Position numbers and translations under genes: made by a program. Source: Actinomycetes bacterium (GTDB lineage Bacteria; Actinomycetota; Actinomycetes; Prado026). Taken from it: a stretch of DNA of 24,725 bases. Under the pieces are notes generated by a model that made no database searches, was not told the DNA's origin, and was given only the letters and a program-made list of their open reading frames with translations. The DNA is taken from contig JALOLN010000054.1 of assembly GCA_025455945.1 (NCBI GenBank), positions 1-24,725 of the forward strand, written 5' to 3'. This document shows, in pieces, positions 13,553 to 20,666 of the stretch. Positions within the stretch are counted from its first letter, which is position 1. Each line of letters opens with the position of its first letter.

Positions 13553-14572
13553 CGCCGCCGCAGCGCCGGCACGCCCACCTCGACGAGGACGACGTCCGGA
13601 TCCGGCCGCCGGATCCGGCCGGGACGCGGCAAGTCCCGGCCGCGGACCCGGGAGCGCCCCGACCACGAGGCAGCGGCGGGCGGGTTCGTCGTCACGGTCG
13701 ACCGCGGCCGGTGCACCTGCCTGCTCGACGCCGTGCACGGCGGGCACCGGGTCGTCGCGATGAAGGCCCGCGAGCTGGGCCGCACGGGGATCGTCGTGGG
13801 TGACCGGGTCGCTCTCGTCGGCGACCTCACCGGCGGCCCGGACGCCCTGGCCCGGATCGTCCGGGTCGAGCGCCGGCGCACGGTGCTGCGCCGCTCCCCC
13901 GACGACGCCGACCCGGTCGAGCGGGTCGTCGTCGCCAACGCCGACCAGCTTGCCGTGGTCACGGCGCTCGCCGATCCGGAGCCGCGCACCGGCCTCATCG
14001 ACCGCTGCCTTGTCGCGGCCTACGACGGCGGGCTGGACCCCCTGCTCGTCCTCACCAAGGCCGACCTCGCCGCCCCCGACGACCTCCTGGCGACGTACGC
14101 CGCGCTGGACGTCCCGCACGTCGTGACCGGCCGGGACACCGACCTCGGGGAGCTGCGGCGGCGCCTGCAGGGCCGGGTCACGGTGCTCGTCGGGCACTCC
14201 GGGGTGGGCAAGTCGACGCTGGTCAATGCCCTGGTGCCAGGTGCGGATCGGGCCACCGGGCGGGTGAACGTCGTCACCGGGCGCGGGCGGCACACGTCGT
14301 CGTCGGCCTACGCCCTGGCCCTCGACGCCGACACCTGGGTGATCGACACCCCCGGCATCCGCTCCTTCGGGCTGGGCCACGTCGTCCCGGGCCGCGTCAT
14401 CCACGCGTTCCCCGACCTCGCCGCCGGCGCCGGGGAGTGCCCACGCTCGTGCAGCCACGACGAGCCGGAGTGCGCCCTGGACGCCTGGGTGGCCGCCGGC
14501 CACGCCGACCCCGGGCGCCTGGCCTCGCTGCGCCGGCTGCTGCGCAGCCGCGAGGTGTCCGACACCGAGTGA
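13549..14572 (+). pseudogene. rsgA: rsgA, ribosome small-subunit GTPase, frameshifted by a 13-bp tandem duplication
   Basis: RsgA is a circularly permuted GTPase that releases assembly factors from the maturing 30S subunit. Most of it is intact in one frame: OB-fold strand GGFVVTVDRGR, G4 VLTKADLA, G1 GHSGVGKST, G3 DTPGIRSFG and the zinc cluster CPRSCSHDEPECAL. The expected N-terminus (HLDEDDVRIRP), starting at the ATG that overlaps the aroA stop, is in a different frame. A perfect 13-bp tandem duplication at 13596-13621 accounts for this: removing one copy joins DDVRIRP to GRGKSRPRTRERPDHE and gives a continuous 336-residue protein, a normal RsgA length. As written, translation from 13549 leaves frame. 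An internal GTG at 13733 would yield 279 residues without most of the OB fold. This may be a true mutation, phase variation or a sequence error. Confidence 0.9.
13596..13621. repeat. Perfect 13-bp tandem duplication inside rsgA
   Basis: CCGGATCCGGCCG occurs twice head-to-tail (13596-13608 and 13609-13621). As 13 is not a multiple of 3, it shifts the rsgA frame. Confidence 0.95.
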
Positions 14573-14578
14573 GGACAC

Positions 14579-14607
14579 GCCGCCCGGCGAGATACCGAGC
14601 CGGCGGC
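14579..14607. terminator. GC-rich hairpin between convergent rsgA and DUF2231 genes
   Basis: GCCGCCCGGC at 14579-14588 pairs with GCCGGCGGC at 14599-14607, with one bulged base and a 10-base loop. It lies just after the rsgA stop and touches the stop of the opposite gene. No T-tract, so only a tentative bidirectional terminator. Confidence 0.4.
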
Positions 14608-15077
14608 TAGCCCACGACCCCCTGCCAGACGGCGGCCGCGCCCGAGTGCCCGACCAGGACGACGTAGCCGGTGCAGCCCAGCCCGGCGAGCACGGCCAGC
14701 ACGCCCAGCACCCGGACGCCGGCCGATGGCCGACGGTCCCGTCCGCCTTCAGCGGGGCCCGCCGCGAGGACCCACGCGAGCACCAGCAGCCAGAACCCCA
14801 GGACGAGGAACGGGGCCACCAGGCCCAGGTCGGCGTGCCGCTGGAGGGTCTCGCCCCGGCCCCCGAGCTCGGCGAGCAGGGCCTCCCCACTCACCCGGGC
14901 GACCACCGCGGACGCCGCAGCGACGGTCAGCACGGCCAGGACGGGCCAGCGCAGCCGCTCGAACCAGGTCCGGCTCAGCGCCGTCAGGAGCACGCCGAGC
15001 GCCGACAGCGGCACCAGCACGACCACGGCGTGCACGACGAGGGGGTGCAGCGGCAGGCCCAGCACCGTGTCCGGCAT
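14607..15077 (-). CDS. DUF2231 family membrane protein
   Basis: A 156-residue integral membrane protein with four predicted helices: about 10-33 (LVVHAVVVLVPLSALGVLL), 42-60, 85-108 and 122-142. The opening LGLPLHPLVVHA and the closing GHSGAAAVW are the marks of DUF2231 (predicted membrane protein, 'LPLHPLLVHF' family), in which conserved His residues suggest metal or haem binding; function is unestablished. ATG 15077 has a TACCCT -10 element exactly 6 nt upstream and no ribosome site, so the mRNA is likely leaderless. It is not obviously part of an operon. Confidence 0.87.
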   Translation of the reverse strand: MPDTVLGLPLHPLVVHAVVVLVPLSALGVLLTALSRTWFERLRWPVLAVLTVAAASAVVARVSGEALLAELGGRGETLQRHADLGLVAPFLVLGFWLLVLAWVLAAGPAEGGRDRRPSAGVRVLGVLAVLAGLGCTGYVVLVGHSGAAAVWQGVVG

Positions 15078-15083
15078 CCCCCG

Positions 15084-15089
15084 AGGGTA
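15084..15089 (-). promoter_or_regulatory. -10 element of a leaderless promoter (DUF2231 gene)
   Basis: TACCCT on the minus strand, exactly 6 nt (CGGGGG) before ATG 15077. Confidence 0.6.
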
Positions 15090-15110
15090 CGCGGGCGGGC
15101 CCCGCCCCGG

Positions 15111-15656
15111 TCAGGCCAGCAGGGCGCGGGCGGTCAGCGCGAGGTCGACGGCGCTGGCGTCCACGGGCTGGGTCGGCAGCACGAGGTGGGAGACCGTCAG
15201 CCGCACGACGGTCTCGGCCACCCGGGCGCACCGCACGGCGTCCAGCCGCGGGTCACGGGCGACCATGGCCTGCGCGAGAGCCGCGGCGATCGGCAGCAGG
15301 AGCGGCTCGGACCGGGTGGTGAGGAGCGGCAGCAGGCCGCCGGCGTCGTCGGTCACCGCCGCCGTGACCACCGGGTCGTGGGCGGCGCTCCGCAGCGCCC
15401 ACCCGGCAGCCGCCCCGAGCGCCTCGGCCGGGCCTCCGGGGCTGGCCGCGAAGGCCGCCAGGGCACCGGCGAGGAACCGCTCCCCCTCGCGGGCGGCGAG
15501 GGTGGCGGCGAGGCCGTCACGGCTGCCGAACTCGTTGTAGAGCGTCTGCCGGGACACTCCGGCGGCCCGCGCCAGGTCCGCCATCCGCACCCGCGGCCAG
15601 GCCCCGGAGACGACGGCGTCGTGGGCGGCCTCCAGGAGCCGCTCCCGTGCGGTCAC
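15111..15656 (-). CDS. TetR family transcriptional regulator
   Basis: A 181-residue TetR protein. The N-terminal DNA-binding domain (about 1-48) shows TARERLLEAAHDAV, then the helix-turn-helix MADLARAAGVSRQTLYNEFGSRDGLAATL. The C-terminal ligand domain is helical and not assignable to an inducer. GTG 15656 is the start: it lies 6 nt after an AACCCT -10 hexamer that is 17 bp from a perfect TTGACA. A 25-bp dyad lies within this promoter, so the protein very probably represses itself and perhaps the divergent hisN-like gene. The next gene on its own strand (DUF2231) begins 34 bp downstream. Confidence 0.93.
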   Translation of the reverse strand: MTARERLLEAAHDAVVSGAWPRVRMADLARAAGVSRQTLYNEFGSRDGLAATLAAREGERFLAGALAAFAASPGGPAEALGAAAGWALRSAAHDPVVTAAVTDDAGGLLPLLTTRSEPLLLPIAAALAQAMVARDPRLDAVRCARVAETVVRLTVSHLVLPTQPVDASAVDLALTARALLA

Positions 15657-15662
15657 GGGCCC

Positions 15663-15696
15663 AGGGTTGACACCCACCCCAGGGGTGTCAAGCGCG
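15663..15696 (-). promoter_or_regulatory. tetR-family gene promoter with embedded operator dyad
   Basis: Minus strand: TTGACA, 17 bp, AACCCT, 6 nt, then GTG 15656. A 25-bp dyad at 15667-15691 has perfect 9-bp arms TTGACACCC and GGGTGTCAA around 7 bp. One arm coincides with most of the -35 hexamer and the other reaches into the -10. Bound TetR dimers there would block RNA polymerase. On the plus strand the dyad is 41 bp upstream of the hisN-like start. Confidence 0.72.
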
Positions 15697-15719
15697 GCGC
15701 CGTCCTGGCCGACCCTCAG

Positions 15720-15725
15720 TAGGCT
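15720..15725 (+). promoter_or_regulatory. -10 element of a leaderless promoter (hisN-like gene)
   Basis: TAGGCT exactly 6 nt (CGGCGG) before GTG 15732; no ribosome site precedes this start. Confidence 0.6.
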
Positions 15726-15731
15726 CGGCGG

Positions 15732-16538
15732 GTGGCCCGCTACGACGACGACCTGGCCCTCGCGCTGTCCCTCGCCGACGCGGCGGACGCTGTGACGCAG
15801 GAGCGCCACCGCGCCCGGGACCTCGTCGTCGAGACCAAGCCCGACCTGACGCCGGTCAGCGACGCCGACCACGCGGTCGAGGCGCTGCTGCGCACCCGGC
15901 TGGCGGCGGAGCGCCCCCGCGACGCGGTCGAGGGCGAGGAGCACGGCACCACCGGCGACGCGGTCCGCCGCTGGATCCTCGACCCCATCGACGGCACGAA
16001 GAACTTCGTCCGCGGGGTGCCGGTGTGGGCGACCCTCATCGCCCTGGTGGAGGGCGCTGACGCCGTCGTGGGTGTCGTCAGCGCCCCGGCACTCGGCCGG
16101 CGCTGGTGGGCCGCGCGCGGCAGCGGCGCCTGGGTGGGGGGTGCGCTGGAGGACACCCGGCGGATCCGGGTCTCCCACGTCCACACCCTGGACGACGCCT
16201 CGCTGTCGTACTCCGACCACGTCGGCTGGCCGCACGGCCCCCAGCGGTTCCGGGACCTCGCCGCTGCGGTGTGGCGCACCCGCGCCTACGGGGACTTCTG
16301 GTCCCACATGCTCGTCGCGGAGGGTGCCCTGGACATCGCGGTGGAGCCCGACCTGGCGCCCTGGGACATCGCCGCTCTCGTCCCGATCGTCGAGGAGGCC
16401 GGCGGCCGCATCACGGGGACCGACGGCAGCCCAGCCCTCTCCGGGGCCGCCGGGGCGCTCACGACGAACGGGGAGCTGCACCCGCCGGCGCTGGCGCGGC
16501 TCGCGGTCCACGCCCCGCAGCACCCACCCGCCACCTGA
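15732..16538 (+). CDS. hisN: Inositol monophosphatase family, probable histidinol-phosphatase HisN
   Basis: A 268-residue Mg-dependent phosphatase. Family motifs are KPDLTPVSDADHAVE (about 37-50), EGEEHG (metal-binding Glu), LDPIDGTKNFVRGVPVWATLIAL (motif A) and WDIAALVPIVEEAGGRITG (motif B). The wording, especially KNFVRGVPVW and PWDIAALVPIV, is typical of actinobacterial HisN, which removes phosphate from histidinol phosphate in histidine synthesis; this gene type often sits near aroA/rsgA in related genomes. A general inositol or sugar phosphatase remains possible. Start GTG 15732 is supported by the leaderless promoter. The last 80 bp overlap, convergently, the tail of the membrane protein gene. 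Confidence 0.87.
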   Translation: MARYDDDLALALSLADAADAVTQERHRARDLVVETKPDLTPVSDADHAVEALLRTRLAAERPRDAVEGEEHGTTGDAVRRWILDPIDGTKNFVRGVPVWATLIALVEGADAVVGVVSAPALGRRWWAARGSGAWVGGALEDTRRIRVSHVHTLDDASLSYSDHVGWPHGPQRFRDLAAAVWRTRAYGDFWSHMLVAEGALDIAVEPDLAPWDIAALVPIVEEAGGRITGTDGSPALSGAAGALTTNGELHPPALARLAVHAPQHPPAT

Positions 16539-17265
16539 CCCGCGCTCGGCCCCGCGCCACCAGCCGGACCAGGCCCGGGGCGGCGAGGACCGCCGCGAGG
16601 TCGAACCAGCCGTACCCCCCGGCCGCGACGGACGGCGGGTTGCCGATGGCCACCAGCCCCGTGGGGTCGTAGGGGGCCCAGGTCCACACCCCCGCCCAGG
16701 TGCCGAGCACCTCGAGGTAGGTCACCACGACGAACGCGCCCACGTACAGCAGGCGGGAGCGGCCCCACGCCAGGAAGCCGACGAGGCACAGGTACCAGAA
16801 CGCCCCGAGGACGTCGAGCCGCGGCGACCAGAACAGCCCCCACGCGGCGTAGCAGCCCCCGAGGACGACGGTCCCGGCGACGAACGCACGGGCGTGCCGG
16901 CGGACGAGGGCGCTACGGCCGATCGACAGCGCCGCGAGGTAGACCAGGCCGTGCCCGGGCGGCACGAACGAGGGCACGTTGTGCAGCCGGTACAGGTACA
17001 CCTCGAGCAGCGGGGAGAACGTGTACTCCACCGCGGTCGCGAAGGCGACGACCACCGCCGTCTGGGCGCGGACGACCGGGGTCTCCAGCCGGAGCAGCGC
17101 CAGCAGCAGGACCCACGTGCCCGCACCGAGCAGCAGCTGACGGGGGAGCCCGGCGCCACGGTCGAGCAGCAGGACTGCGGGGATCCAGGCCAGCACCACG
17201 ACGGCGGGCAGCCAGCCGCCGCCACGCCCGGGCCGTATCGCCGGGGCTGCCGCCGGGTCCGCCAC
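16459..17265 (-). CDS. Multi-pass membrane protein of unknown function
   Basis: A 268-residue protein beginning at GTG 17265, 4 bp after the transporter's stop, so probably translated by coupling. Seven or so hydrophobic segments are visible, the first being GWLPAVVVLAWIPAVLLL. Distinctive loops include EYTFSPLLEVYLYRLHNVPS, then PPGHGLVYLAALSIGRSALV, and VWTWAPYDPTGLVAIGNPPS. The GHG and repeated aromatic residues at membrane edges recall integral membrane enzymes, but I cannot assign a family. The last ~25 residues are Arg/Ala-rich low complexity and overlap the hisN-like gene on the other strand, so the real C-terminus may be poorly conserved. Confidence 0.76.
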   Translation of the reverse strand: MADPAAAPAIRPGRGGGWLPAVVVLAWIPAVLLLDRGAGLPRQLLLGAGTWVLLLALLRLETPVVRAQTAVVVAFATAVEYTFSPLLEVYLYRLHNVPSFVPPGHGLVYLAALSIGRSALVRRHARAFVAGTVVLGGCYAAWGLFWSPRLDVLGAFWYLCLVGFLAWGRSRLLYVGAFVVVTYLEVLGTWAGVWTWAPYDPTGLVAIGNPPSVAAGGYGWFDLAAVLAAPGLVRLVARGRARVRWRVGAAGRGPRAAPAPAGAAPRSS

Positions 17266-17269
17266 CGGG

Positions 17270-18439
17270 TCAGTGTCCCAGGTCTGGGTCGGCGGCAACC
17301 GGCCCGGGAGGCGGCAGACCGGCCTCCTCCGCGGGCTCCGCGGGCTCCGCCGGCTCTGCCGCCGCACCCGGGGCCCGTGACCGCTCGCGGTAGTAGCCGA
17401 GCACCGTCGCCCCCACCGCCGCCAGGGGGACGGCGATCACCGCACCGACCAGCCCCGCGAGCAGGGTGCCGGCGGCCACCGCGAGAACCACGCCGAGCGG
17501 GTGCAGCGCGACCATCCGCCCCATGACGAGCGGCTGGAGGATGTGCCCCTCGAGCTGCTGCACGAGGACGACCGCGGCGAGCACGAGCAGCGCCGAGACG
17601 ACCCCCTCGCTGGCCAGGGCGACGACGACCGCGACGAAGCCGGTGACGGTGGCCCCGACGATCGGCACGAAGGCGCCGAAGAACACCAGGACGCCCAGCG
17701 GCATCGCGAGCGGGACCCCGATGACGGCCACCGCGAGCCCGATGAAGAACCCGTCGACGAACGCGATGAGGACCGTCCCCCGCACGTACCCGGTGAGCAC
17801 GACCCACGACCGGGTCCCGGCCTCACGGGCACCGGGCTGGGCCCGGTCCGGGAGCAGCGAGACCAGCCACGCCCAGATCCGCGGCCCCTCGTAGAGGAAG
17901 AAGACCGTGGCGAACAGGGCGATCGCCGCACCGGAGAGCACCTCCAGCGCCACGGTGGCGGTGCTCAGCGCCCCGGAGGCCAGGGACTCCTTGTTCTCCT
18001 GCATCGACTGGACGATCTGGTCCAGCCAGTCCTGCAGCTGGCTGTCCTCGATGCCGAACGTCGTCCGCAGCCACTCCCGGATCTTGTCCAGGCCGGCGCC
18101 GAACTGCTCCGAGAGGTCCCCGAACTGCCCGGCGATGGCGTTGCCCACCCCGTACCCGACGACCACCAGCCCGACCAGCGACCCGAGGAGCACGATCGCG
18201 GTCGACCCGCCGCGCCGCACCCGGGTCCGGGCGAGCCGCTCCACGGCGGGGGCGAGCAGCGCACTGACCAGCACGGCCACGAACAGCGCGATCCCGAGCA
18301 CGCGCAGCCGTGCCACCAGGAGCACCGTGGCGCCGACGGCTGCCGCGACGACGAGCAGCCGCCACGACCACTCGGCGGCCAGGCGCACGCCCCACGGAAC
18401 CTCGAGGTGCGGCTGTCCGGGGCGGGGTTCGTCAGCCAT
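17270..18439 (-). CDS. AI-2E family transporter (TqsA/YdiK-type permease)
   Basis: A 389-residue permease. I chose ATG 18439, with AGGGTG 5-6 nt upstream. It has the family topology: two N-terminal helices (about 20-70), a long soluble segment (about 85-155) containing QFGDLSEQFGAGLDKIREWL, and six C-terminal helices with the hallmarks GYVRGTVLIAFVDGFFIGLAVAVIGVPLA, FFGAFVPIVGATVTG and EGHILQPLVMGRMVALHPLGV. Members export small molecules or ions; the original AI-2 link applies to few of them. A tail repeat of AEP units (four in a row) follows at about 366-378. It probably forms an operon with the membrane protein downstream. Confidence 0.92.
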   Translation of the reverse strand: MADEPRPGQPHLEVPWGVRLAAEWSWRLLVVAAAVGATVLLVARLRVLGIALFVAVLVSALLAPAVERLARTRVRRGGSTAIVLLGSLVGLVVVGYGVGNAIAGQFGDLSEQFGAGLDKIREWLRTTFGIEDSQLQDWLDQIVQSMQENKESLASGALSTATVALEVLSGAAIALFATVFFLYEGPRIWAWLVSLLPDRAQPGAREAGTRSWVVLTGYVRGTVLIAFVDGFFIGLAVAVIGVPLAMPLGVLVFFGAFVPIVGATVTGFVAVVVALASEGVVSALLVLAAVVLVQQLEGHILQPLVMGRMVALHPLGVVLAVAAGTLLAGLVGAVIAVPLAAVGATVLGYYRERSRAPGAAAEPAEPAEPAEEAGLPPPGPVAADPDLGH

Positions 18440-18487
18440 GGCGGCACCCTGTCGCGACCCGACGTCCGGCGGCAAGCGACCCCGCTG

Positions 18488-19819
18488 TCACGGGTGCCGG
18501 TGGACCAGGCGCAGCGGCAGGCCGCCCCGCGGCCGGATGGTGACGAGCGCCTCGGGCCGCACCCGCTGACCGGGCAGCCGCTCGAGGCGGTACGCCCCGG
18601 ACACCTGGGCGAGCAGCAGGGTGCCCTCGAGCAGCGCGAAGTCCCGACCCACGCACAGCCGCGGTCCGGCGCCGAACGGCAGGTAGGCCCGGCGCACGGC
18701 CGCACCGTCAGTGAACCGCTCGGGGTCGAACCGCTCCGGGTTCGTCCACACCGCGGGGTGACGGTGCAACGCGTACGTCGACAGGATGACCAGCGCTCCC
18801 GCCGGCACCTCCGCCCCCGCGAGCTCGTCGGCCTCGAGGGCCCGCCGGGTGATGACCCAGGCCGGTGGGTACAGCCGCAGCGCCTCGTCGAAAACCGCCC
18901 GGGCGTAACGCAGGGCCGGGTAGTCCGCGGCGGTCGGGGCCCGCCCGGCCAGGACCCGGTCGGACTCCTCCGCCAGCCGCGCAGCGACCTCAGGGGCCCC
19001 GGACACCAGCCACCACGTCCAGGTGAGGGCGCTGGCCACAGTCTCGTGGCCGGCGACGACCAACGTCACCACCTCGTCGCGCACCTGCCGGTCGGAGAGG
19101 GCATCGGAGCCGTCGCGGGCGGCGAGCAGCAGCCCGAGCAGGTCGGCGTCGGCTCCCGCACCGGCGGCCCGTCGCCGGGCGACCAGGTCGGCGACGGTCG
19201 CGTCGAGGGTGGCCACCGCCGCCCGCAGGCGGCGGTGGCCGGGGGTGGGCACCGCCAGCGGCAGCGGTAGCGGCGAGCGCGCCCGTGCGACGACCACGTC
19301 GAGCGCCTCGAGGACGGCGTGCACGAGGCGGCGCGACTGCGGGCCGAGGTCGGTGGAGAACAGTGCCGCGCCGACGACCTCCAGCGCCACCCGCATCATG
19401 GCGTCGTCGACGTCGACGACCGTGCCGGCCGGCCGCGCCCGCCAGTCCGCGAGCAGCCGCTCCCCCGCGGCGGCGACGTGCCCGCCGACCGCGTCCAGCG
19501 TCCGGGGATGGAACGCCGGCTGGACCAGTCGGCGGCTGCGGCGCCAGACCGCCCCGTCGCTGGTCAGCAGGCCCTCGCCGGTGACCAGCGAGAGCGCGTC
19601 GTACTGGATGGTGCGCTTGCCGTAGGCCCGGTGGTTGCCCTGCAGCACGCGCAGCGCAGCGTCGGGGTCGTTGACGAACAGCACCCGCTGCCGGGGGATC
19701 GGGAACTCCACCACGTCGCCGAGCTCGGCCGCGCACCCCACGAGGAAGGTCAGCGGGTCGGTACGCATCTGCCAGGCGTGCTGGAGCATCCAGCCCCCCG
19801 TGGCCAGCACAGCGCCCAT
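18488..19819 (-). CDS. Cytochrome P450
   Basis: A 443-residue cytoplasmic P450 mono-oxygenase. Landmarks are WRRSRRLVQPAFHP (helix C, 92-105), the I-helix oxygen-binding motif AGHET (256-260), the K-helix E312-x-x-R315 (DEALRLYPP), PERF (361-364) and the haem loop PFGAGPRLCVG with the axial Cys at 389. The I-helix and meander sequences look like the CYP4/CYP110-like type rather than CYP105-style bacterial P450s, suggesting a hydrophobic substrate such as a fatty acid or terpenoid, which is inference. No ferredoxin or reductase gene is adjacent. ATG 19819 has a TAGGGT -10 element exactly 6 nt upstream, so the mRNA is probably leaderless. Confidence 0.95.
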   Translation of the reverse strand: MGAVLATGGWMLQHAWQMRTDPLTFLVGCAAELGDVVEFPIPRQRVLFVNDPDAALRVLQGNHRAYGKRTIQYDALSLVTGEGLLTSDGAVWRRSRRLVQPAFHPRTLDAVGGHVAAAGERLLADWRARPAGTVVDVDDAMMRVALEVVGAALFSTDLGPQSRRLVHAVLEALDVVVARARSPLPLPLAVPTPGHRRLRAAVATLDATVADLVARRRAAGAGADADLLGLLLAARDGSDALSDRQVRDEVVTLVVAGHETVASALTWTWWLVSGAPEVAARLAEESDRVLAGRAPTAADYPALRYARAVFDEALRLYPPAWVITRRALEADELAGAEVPAGALVILSTYALHRHPAVWTNPERFDPERFTDGAAVRRAYLPFGAGPRLCVGRDFALLEGTLLLAQVSGAYRLERLPGQRVRPEALVTIRPRGGLPLRLVHRHP

Positions 19820-19825
19820 GAGGGG

Positions 19826-19831
19826 ACCCTA
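19826..19831 (-). promoter_or_regulatory. -10 element of a leaderless promoter (P450 gene)
   Basis: TAGGGT on the minus strand, exactly 6 nt (CCCCTC) before ATG 19819. Confidence 0.6.
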
Positions 19832-19851
19832 CGGCCCCCCGGCGCCGGGCC

Positions 19852-20646
19852 CTACGGCGGTGACCACACGTACGGCCGGGTGGTGGTGAGGACCCGCAGG
19901 CCAAGCCGCTGGAGGATGGGCCGGCTGGTCGGGGCGGCGTCCACCTGCAGATGGGTGAAGCCGTCCCGCCGGGCGAGCGCCGCCCGCCAGGCCACCAGGG
20001 CCCGGTAGACGCCCCGGTGCCGCCAGGCCGGCAGCACGCTGCCACCCCACAGGCTCGCGAAGTCGGTCCCCGGGTGGCGGCGGACCCAGGCGACGCCGAC
20101 GACCAGGCCACCGGGCACCTCGGCCACGGCCACGTCGAGGGGGTCCGACCCGTGCGCGAGCTCGCGGGCGAGCCGGCGCACGGTCGCCTCCCCCCGGCCG
20201 GCCCACACCTCGTCGGCCACCGCGGCCACGCCCGCCCAGTCGTCCGGCGTCACCGCGCGGACCAGCACGTCGGCGGCCGGCCCGGCGGCCGCGCACGCCG
20301 CCAGGACGTCGTCGGTGCGGCCCACGACGAGCGACTCCTCGCCCTCGGCGACGAACCCCGAGGCCAGCAGCCGGTCGGAGAGGTCGGCGGGCCGGTCGTG
20401 GCCGTAGACCTTCCACTCGAACCCCGCACCGAGGCCGCGGAAGTGCTCCACCTGGGCGGCGATCTCGGCGTCCGCGGTCGCCTCGTCGAGGTCGCTCCAC
20501 TCGACGATGCTGCCGCCGTCCGGCCCGGGCGGCGCGGTCGACCGCACCACGGGGCCGACCCGCTCGGTCACCCAGCCGCGCTCCGGCGGCACCAGCCGCT
20601 GCCGCAGCTGGCGGTCGAAGGCGGCGAGCAGGTCGGCGTCGTCCAC
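19852..20646 (-). CDS. GNAT family N-acetyltransferase, two-domain
   Basis: A 264-residue protein starting at GTG 20646. The C-terminal half is a standard GNAT fold: VRAVTPDDWAGVAAVADEVW, then VAWVRRHPGTDFASLWGGSVLPAWRHRGVYRALVAWRAALA (motif A, with RHRGVYRALV binding the CoA pyrophosphate), then the end PILQRLGLRVLTTTRPYVW. The N-terminal ~120 residues (LLAAFDRQLRQRLVPP...ADAEIAAQVEHFRGLGAGFEWKVYG) form a conserved lead domain often found in such bacterial acetyltransferases, so this is a fused or degenerate tandem GNAT. Substrate unknown. It diverges from trmB across 20 bp, and a GATCCT hexamer 6 nt before the GTG is a weak -10 candidate. Confidence 0.84.
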   Translation of the reverse strand: MDDADLLAAFDRQLRQRLVPPERGWVTERVGPVVRSTAPPGPDGGSIVEWSDLDEATADAEIAAQVEHFRGLGAGFEWKVYGHDRPADLSDRLLASGFVAEGEESLVVGRTDDVLAACAAAGPAADVLVRAVTPDDWAGVAAVADEVWAGRGEATVRRLARELAHGSDPLDVAVAEVPGGLVVGVAWVRRHPGTDFASLWGGSVLPAWRHRGVYRALVAWRAALARRDGFTHLQVDAAPTSRPILQRLGLRVLTTTRPYVWSPP

Positions 20647-20651
20647 CGTCG

Positions 20652-20657
20652 TAGGAT
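20652..20657 (+). promoter_or_regulatory. -10-like TAGGAT before trmB
   Basis: TAGGAT lies 9 nt before GTG 20667 in the 20-bp gap between divergent genes; its complement overlaps the weak GATCCT -10 of the GNAT gene. Confidence 0.4.
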
Positions 20658-20666
20658 CTCCCTCCC

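Noticed and set aside
12062..14890. A 942-codon open frame on the minus strand opposite aroA and rsgA
   Set aside because: It is the complement of two well-supported genes; its translation is low-complexity Gly/Arg/Asp/His sequence typical of antisense frames in high-GC DNA, with no domain.
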